DNA of 9,414 nucleotides from contig DQHP01000068.1 of NCBI GenBank assembly GCA_003524435.1, forward strand, positions 1-9,414. The letters are read 5' to 3'. The notes beneath the pieces are model-generated. The model saw only the letters and a program-made list of their open reading frames with translations, ran no database searches and was not told the DNA's origin. This stretch comes from Microbacterium sp. (GTDB lineage: Bacteria; Actinomycetota; Actinomycetes; Actinomycetales; Microbacteriaceae). Below are positions 5,491-9,414 of the stretch, piece after piece. The position numbers and the translations under genes are program-made. Positions within the stretch are counted from its first letter, which is position 1. Each line of letters begins with the position of its first letter.

Positions 5491-6435
5491 ATGAGTGGAA
5501 TTGTTGCTGAGGGAGTCAGCAGATCGTTTGGCAAAGGATCACACACCGTGCACGCGGTGCGTCACGCCAGTTTTCACGCAGCGCCTGGGCGTGTCACGGG
5601 GTTGATCGGGCCCAACGGCTCTGGAAAGACCACTCTGCTGCTGATGTTGGCGTCGCTGCTCGCGCCAGACGCCGGAAGCGTTCGCATCGCCGAGATCGAT
5701 CCGATCGAAGATCCACTGAGCTCGCGTCTGGTGACCGGCTGGATGCCGGATGCGCTCGGCGCTTGGCCATCGCTGACCGCACGCGAGACCCTCGTCACCA
5801 CGGGGCGGCTCTACGACATCGACAAGGTTGCCGCCGAGGCGCGGGCAGCGGAACTGCTTACGCTGGTCGGGCTCACAGAGCTTGCGGATGCTCCGGCGAA
5901 GGTGCTCTCGCGCGGGCAGAAGCAGAAACTCGGTCTGGCGAGGGCTCTGGTGCACGAGCCGCAGGTCTTACTGCTTGACGAGCCGGCCTCTGGCCTTGAC
6001 CCTGACGCACGCGTACAGTTGCGCGTGCTGCTGCGCCGACTCGCAGCAGAGGGCCGCACGATCCTGATCTCCAGCCATATCCTCTCCGAACTCGAAGAGG
6101 TCATCGACGACGCGGTGTTTCTCGTTGCCGGATCTGTCGTCGATGCGCCCACATCGCAAGATGCGGCGCGAGGGTGGCGCATCCGCCTCGCTGGCAGCGA
6201 GACGAGGCTCCTCTCTCATGAGGCCGAGCAGATCGCCGCCGCGCTGGCAAGAGAAGCGGGCTCGGTCGCGACAGAACGCGGTGGCGTGATTGTGGGCTTT
6301 GCGTCAGAGCATGCGGCGGCCGAGGGGCTGCGGACACTCGTTGGTGCAGGGCTCGCCATCGCTGAGTTCGCCCCCGCGCAGAGCGCGTTGGAGCATACAT
6401 TCCTCAACCTTCCACGGACGGAGGCGGGGTCATGA
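5491..6435 (+). CDS. ABC transporter ATP-binding protein
   Basis: This is the 314-residue nucleotide-binding subunit of an ABC-2 type exporter, acting at the inner face of the membrane with the permease encoded next. Walker A is GPNGSGKTT (40-48), the signature is LSRGQ (139-143) with the variant arginine in place of the usual glycine, Walker B is VLLLDEP (159-165), the D-loop is SGLDPDA and the switch histidine is H196 in SSH. In the Q-loop region WMPDALG (84-90) has aspartate where most members have glutamine. Residues from about 220 to 314 form a C-terminal domain that is common in exporter ATPases and poorly conserved. The last four bases overlap the permease start (ATGA), so the two are translationally coupled. 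Substrate unknown; drug, lipid or peptide export are all possible. Confidence 0.94.
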   Translation: MSGIVAEGVSRSFGKGSHTVHAVRHASFHAAPGRVTGLIGPNGSGKTTLLLMLASLLAPDAGSVRIAEIDPIEDPLSSRLVTGWMPDALGAWPSLTARETLVTTGRLYDIDKVAAEARAAELLTLVGLTELADAPAKVLSRGQKQKLGLARALVHEPQVLLLDEPASGLDPDARVQLRVLLRRLAAEGRTILISSHILSELEEVIDDAVFLVAGSVVDAPTSQDAARGWRIRLAGSETRLLSHEAEQIAAALAREAGSVATERGGVIVGFASEHAAAEGLRTLVGAGLAIAEFAPAQSALEHTFLNLPRTEAGS

Positions 6436-7454
6436 GCATCGCGCATATTGGCACAATCGCACGGCTGGAAGTCACACAACGCCTGCGCAGTGTCGGCTGG
6501 TACATCCTGTTGGGCATTTTCGCCCTCATCATGCTCGGCATCACCGGTCTCGCTTTCGCGGTGTACTCGTACACGGGGGCAGCGGGCGCGGGGGTGTACT
6601 CGATCGTCGTCAACGTCGTGCTGCTGCTTGTGGTGCTTGTCTCGCCCACGCTGAGCGGCAACGCGATCAACGGCGACCGAGAGGCAGCGACGCTTGCGGC
6701 CGTCCAGGTGACCGCTGTTTCGACCGGCGACATCATGCTCGGAAAGCTTCTCGCGGCGATTGCCACCGGCGCAGCTTTCCTTCTTGTCGCGCTGCCGTTT
6801 CTGGCGATCTCGCTGATCGGAGGTGGGGTGCATCCCGCAACCTTCGCGGTGTCGCTGCTCATTCTCGCCGCCGAGATCATCGTGGTCGCCGCCATTGGGG
6901 TGGGACTCAGCGGCCTCATTGCTCGCCCGTTGTTCTCGGTGGCCGCGACATACCTCGTTATCGCGGCACTGACGATTGGCACCCTCATCGGGTTCGGACT
7001 CGGGGGCACGGCGCTGCGCACTGACGTGACGGGCTACAACCGCCCATACGACGCCAGCAGCGGAGAAGTAGAGTGTGACCGCTGGGAAGAGTACACGTAC
7101 GAAACGCCGAGATTTGATCGCGTGTGGTGGATGCTGGCGCCCAACCCCTTCGTCGTGCTCGCTGATGCAACCCCCACGGTGTTCGACGCCCAGGGCTGGC
7201 CGGTCGACCTGTTCGGTCAGATCAAATTCGCTCTTCGCAGCACGCAGTTACCGCCGCAGGAGCAACGGTGGGATGAGTGCGCGCCGTTGACAGACGAAAC
7301 GGATAACGCGCGCGACATCATTGACAACACCGTGCCCAGCTGGTTCGTCGGGCTCGGCATCCAGGTCGTCATTGCCGGCGGACTTTTCGCAGGCGCCTGG
7401 GCGCGTACGCGGACACCGGCACGGATGTTGCCACCGGGCACGCGTATTGCCTGA
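6432..7454 (+). CDS. ABC-2 type transporter permease
   Basis: This is the 340-residue membrane subunit partnering the ATPase that overlaps its start. Six membrane helices are visible near 22-44, 56-74, 104-129, 137-160, 168-191 and 303-322. Between helices 2 and 3, SGNAINGDREAATL (75-88) and the following MLGKLLA (102-108) match the cytoplasmic coupling region of ABC-2 exporters, which in many members reads ERExGTLE...LGKLLA. Between helices 5 and 6 lies an extracytoplasmic segment of about 110 residues (192-302), acidic and aromatic, with just two cysteines (C215, C283) that could form a disulfide. The C-terminus is a short basic tail. No terminator is visible in the 130 bases that follow. 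Substrate cannot be assigned. Confidence 0.9.
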   Translation: MSIAHIGTIARLEVTQRLRSVGWYILLGIFALIMLGITGLAFAVYSYTGAAGAGVYSIVVNVVLLLVVLVSPTLSGNAINGDREAATLAAVQVTAVSTGDIMLGKLLAAIATGAAFLLVALPFLAISLIGGGVHPATFAVSLLILAAEIIVVAAIGVGLSGLIARPLFSVAATYLVIAALTIGTLIGFGLGGTALRTDVTGYNRPYDASSGEVECDRWEEYTYETPRFDRVWWMLAPNPFVVLADATPTVFDAQGWPVDLFGQIKFALRSTQLPPQEQRWDECAPLTDETDNARDIIDNTVPSWFVGLGIQVVIAGGLFAGAWARTRTPARMLPPGTRIA

Positions 7455-7576
7455 ATGTGAGTACGGAGTAACCCGACACAGCTGGACACCGACCGTTCAC
7501 GCGGCATCCATATTCTCGACCGGAAAACTTAAGCACGACTCGATGGTCTGAACGCATCCCGTTTCTTCCTGACCTT

Positions 7577-7580
7577 GGAG
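7577..7580 (+). promoter_or_regulatory. Ribosome binding site of the lamin-tail protein gene
   Basis: GGAG sits four bases before the ATG at 7585, a rather short spacing. The ATG is followed directly by a textbook signal peptide, which supports this start. Confidence 0.6.
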
Positions 7581-7584
7581 TCAT

Positions 7585-9414
7585 ATGTCCCGCTTGCAAC
7601 GCGGGTTCGCCATCACTGCTGCGTGCGCCCTGGGCGCCGCGGGACTGCTCAGCGTACCCACCGCCGCTTTTGCCGCCGATCCCGCAATCGTGATCAACGA
7701 GGTCGACTCCGGTCCCGCGGACTGGGTCGAGTTCTACAACCCCACCTCCGAAGCCTTCGACATCTCGGGCTACGAGATCCGTGACAATTCGGATGATCAC
7801 CGGTGGGCGTTCTCTGCCGGGACGACGATTGCGGCGGGCGAGTTCCTCGTTGTGGAGGCTGACTCGATTGGCGTTGTCGATGGGGCGCCTGCGCGCTTTG
7901 ACGCGCCGATCGGTATCGGCAGTGCCGATGAGATTCGTCTCTTCACCCCGGCCGGTGAACTGATCGATCGCACCGGCGCCTGGGAAGGTCACGCGAACAT
8001 CAACGGCGATGAGATTGCCGCGACACTCGCGCGCTGCCTTGACGGCGTCGGCGACTTCGCCCTGGCGTACGCCACTCCTGGAGCGGCGAACAACTGCGTC
8101 CCGCCGATGGTGGCCATCAATGAGGTTGAATCCGACGGCGATCCCGATTGGATCGAACTGGTCAACCCGACCACGGAGGCTCTGGATGTCTCGGGGATGG
8201 TCGTGAAGGATGACGATGACACCCACGAGTACGCCATTGCCGACGGCACGAGCATCCCCGCGCACGGCTACCTTGTGATCGATGACCTCGACTTCGGTAT
8301 CGGCAAGGACGACACTGTTCGTCTGTTTGACGGCGACCAGCTTGTCGATTCCACATCGTGGGGCACCACTCACGTAGCGGCGACCTGGGGTCGATGCCCC
8401 GACATCACTGGCTCTTTCGCTGCGACAGCCGAGGCAACGCCTGGTGCAGCCAACAGCTGCGAAGACGAGGTTGCGGGAGCACCCTGGCCCGGTTCTGCGG
8501 ATGTTCGCGTGCTCGACGAGGCGCCGATGTTCTTGGAGGACAGCTCAGGACTTGACGTGCAGGAAACTGCTGATGGCACGTTCCTCTGGGCAGTTGACAA
8601 CGGCGAGGGGCGGATCTGGAAGCTCGACGCCTCGGCCGACGGGGCGGTCTCGCCGGCGGACGGCTGGGCAGAGAGTAAGCGCGTGCGCTTCCAGAAAGAC
8701 GCGAACACCCCGGATGCGGCCGGCCCCGACACCGAGGGCATCACTGTTGACGGTGCAGGGATGGTTTACGTGGCATCCGAGCGCGACAACAGTGAGAAGG
8801 GCGTCAACCAGAACAAGATTCTGCAGGTCGACCCGAACTCTTCTGCATCTGACTTGATCGCGCTGACTGAGTGGGACCTCACGAACCTGCTTCCGGCGGT
8901 CGGGGCGAACCTCGGAATCGAGGCGGTCGAATGGGTTCCGGATGCTGCGCTCACGGGCAAGCTCTTCGATGACGAGGCCCAGGCGGCCTATGACTCTTCC
9001 GTTTACGCCGAGAAGACTGACGGGCTGTTCTTCGTCGCTGTGGAAGACGGTGGCGGAGTCTATGCATTCGCGCTTTCTGCGGATGGCTCGGCTGAACTCG
9101 TCTCGACAATCGATCCTGGTCTCGCCGGCGTCATGGCCCTGGACTACGACGCTGTCCTCGGCGTGCTGTGGGCGGTGTGCGACGACGGCTGCGGCGGCAA
9201 ATCGGCGCAGATCACGCTGAACGGTACTGACGCACCTGGCATCGCGCACTTCGCGCGCGCGGCGGGGCTCCCCGACATCAACAACGAGGGATTCGCCACG
9301 GCGCCGGCCTCGATGTCTGTTGATGGTCAGCGCCCGGTGTGGTGGTTCGCTGACGGATACGCCGCTGAAGCGCTGCGGGTTGGAACGCTCGCCGGTGGTG
9401 AGGCTGGCGGCGCT
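7585..9414 (+). CDS. Secreted protein with two lamin-tail domains and a phytase/esterase-like propeller (3' end outside window)
   Basis: The frame is open from 7585 to the window edge, giving 610 residues without a stop. Residues 1-30 are a Sec signal peptide (basic MSRLQR, hydrophobic core, cleavage after AFA). Lamin-tail domain 1 spans about 34-171 and domain 2 about 176-292. Both open with INEV, continue with DWVEFYNPT or DWIELVNPT, and close with RC...ATPGAANxC; the cysteine pairs C151/C171 and C271/C292 probably form disulfides. From about 315 the chain resembles the esterase-like phytase propeller family: LWAVDNGEGRIWKLD (334-348), EGITVDG (384-390), GIEAVEWVPDA (444-454), VCDDGCGG (531-538) and NNEGFATAP (567-574). 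Such proteins are usually exported and often end in a wall-sorting or membrane anchor, which would lie beyond the edge. Substrate and activity are not known; phosphatase/phytase activity is only suggested by fold. Confidence 0.85.
   Translation, partial: MSRLQRGFAITAACALGAAGLLSVPTAAFAADPAIVINEVDSGPADWVEFYNPTSEAFDISGYEIRDNSDDHRWAFSAGTTIAAGEFLVVEADSIGVVDGAPARFDAPIGIGSADEIRLFTPAGELIDRTGAWEGHANINGDEIAATLARCLDGVGDFALAYATPGAANNCVPPMVAINEVESDGDPDWIELVNPTTEALDVSGMVVKDDDDTHEYAIADGTSIPAHGYLVIDDLDFGIGKDDTVRLFDGDQLVDSTSWGTTHVAATWGRCPDITGSFAATAEATPGAANSCEDEVAGAPWPGSADVRVLDEAPMFLEDSSGLDVQETADGTFLWAVDNGEGRIWKLDASADGAVSPADGWAESKRVRFQKDANTPDAAGPDTEGITVDGAGMVYVASERDNSEKGVNQNKILQVDPNSSASDLIALTEWDLTNLLPAVGANLGIEAVEWVPDAALTGKLFDDEAQAAYDSSVYAEKTDGLFFVAVEDGGGVYAFALSADGSAELVSTIDPGLAGVMALDYDAVLGVLWAVCDDGCGGKSAQITLNGTDAPGIAHFARAAGLPDINNEGFATAPASMSVDGQRPVWWFADGYAAEALRVGTLAGGEAGGA

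Noticed and set aside
7483..7516. TGGACA and TATTCT as -35 and -10 of the lamin-tail gene
   Set aside because: The spacer would be 22 bases, too long for a normal sigma-70-type promoter.
7369..8373. 334-codon open frame on the minus strand
   Set aside because: It lies antisense to the permease end and the lamin-tail gene, has no recognisable domain or ribosome site, and reflects high-GC codon bias.

Overview
The window is high-GC DNA with tightly packed bacterial genes. The protein types (an ECF sigma factor of the ECF42 type, Microbacterium-like coding habits such as frequent GGATGC/GCATCC, and short or absent leaders before start codons) point to an actinobacterium, most likely Microbacteriaceae. 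That placement is inferred from style and families; there is no rRNA or marker gene here to prove it.

Layout, left to right. (1) Bases 1-1196 hold the 3' part of a GT-B glycosyltransferase of the TagE/GtfA type that enters from outside the window. (2) Bases 1217-2998 form a two-gene operon: a small YCII-related/DGPF-domain protein followed after one base by a 425-residue ECF42-type sigma factor with a long helical C-terminal extension. A candidate ECF42 promoter (TGTCGA, 17 bases, CGAC) lies directly upstream, so the operon may activate itself. (3) Bases 3002-4318, on the minus strand, carry a 90-residue GlsB/YeaQ/YmgE-type membrane protein and a seven-helix Bax inhibitor-1/YccA protein. A strong intrinsic terminator with a UUCG tetraloop sits between them, so they are probably separate transcripts. 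(4) From a short AT-rich divergent promoter region, the plus strand carries a glycerophosphodiester phosphodiesterase (4408-5412) and then an ABC exporter pair: the ATPase (5491-6435) and the permease (6432-7454), overlapping by four bases. (5) The right end (7585 to the edge) is the start of a secreted protein with two lamin-tail domains followed by a phytase/esterase-like propeller region; it runs off the window.

Taken together this looks like ordinary chromosomal backbone weighted towards the cell envelope: wall polymer glycosylation, membrane stress proteins, phospholipid head-group breakdown, an uncharacterised exporter and a secreted multidomain protein. I see no mobile element, CRISPR array, tRNA, rRNA or obvious defence system. 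The items most worth following up are the self-contained ECF42 regulon candidate, the tandem lamin-tail secreted protein, and a strong window-wide excess of one hexamer.
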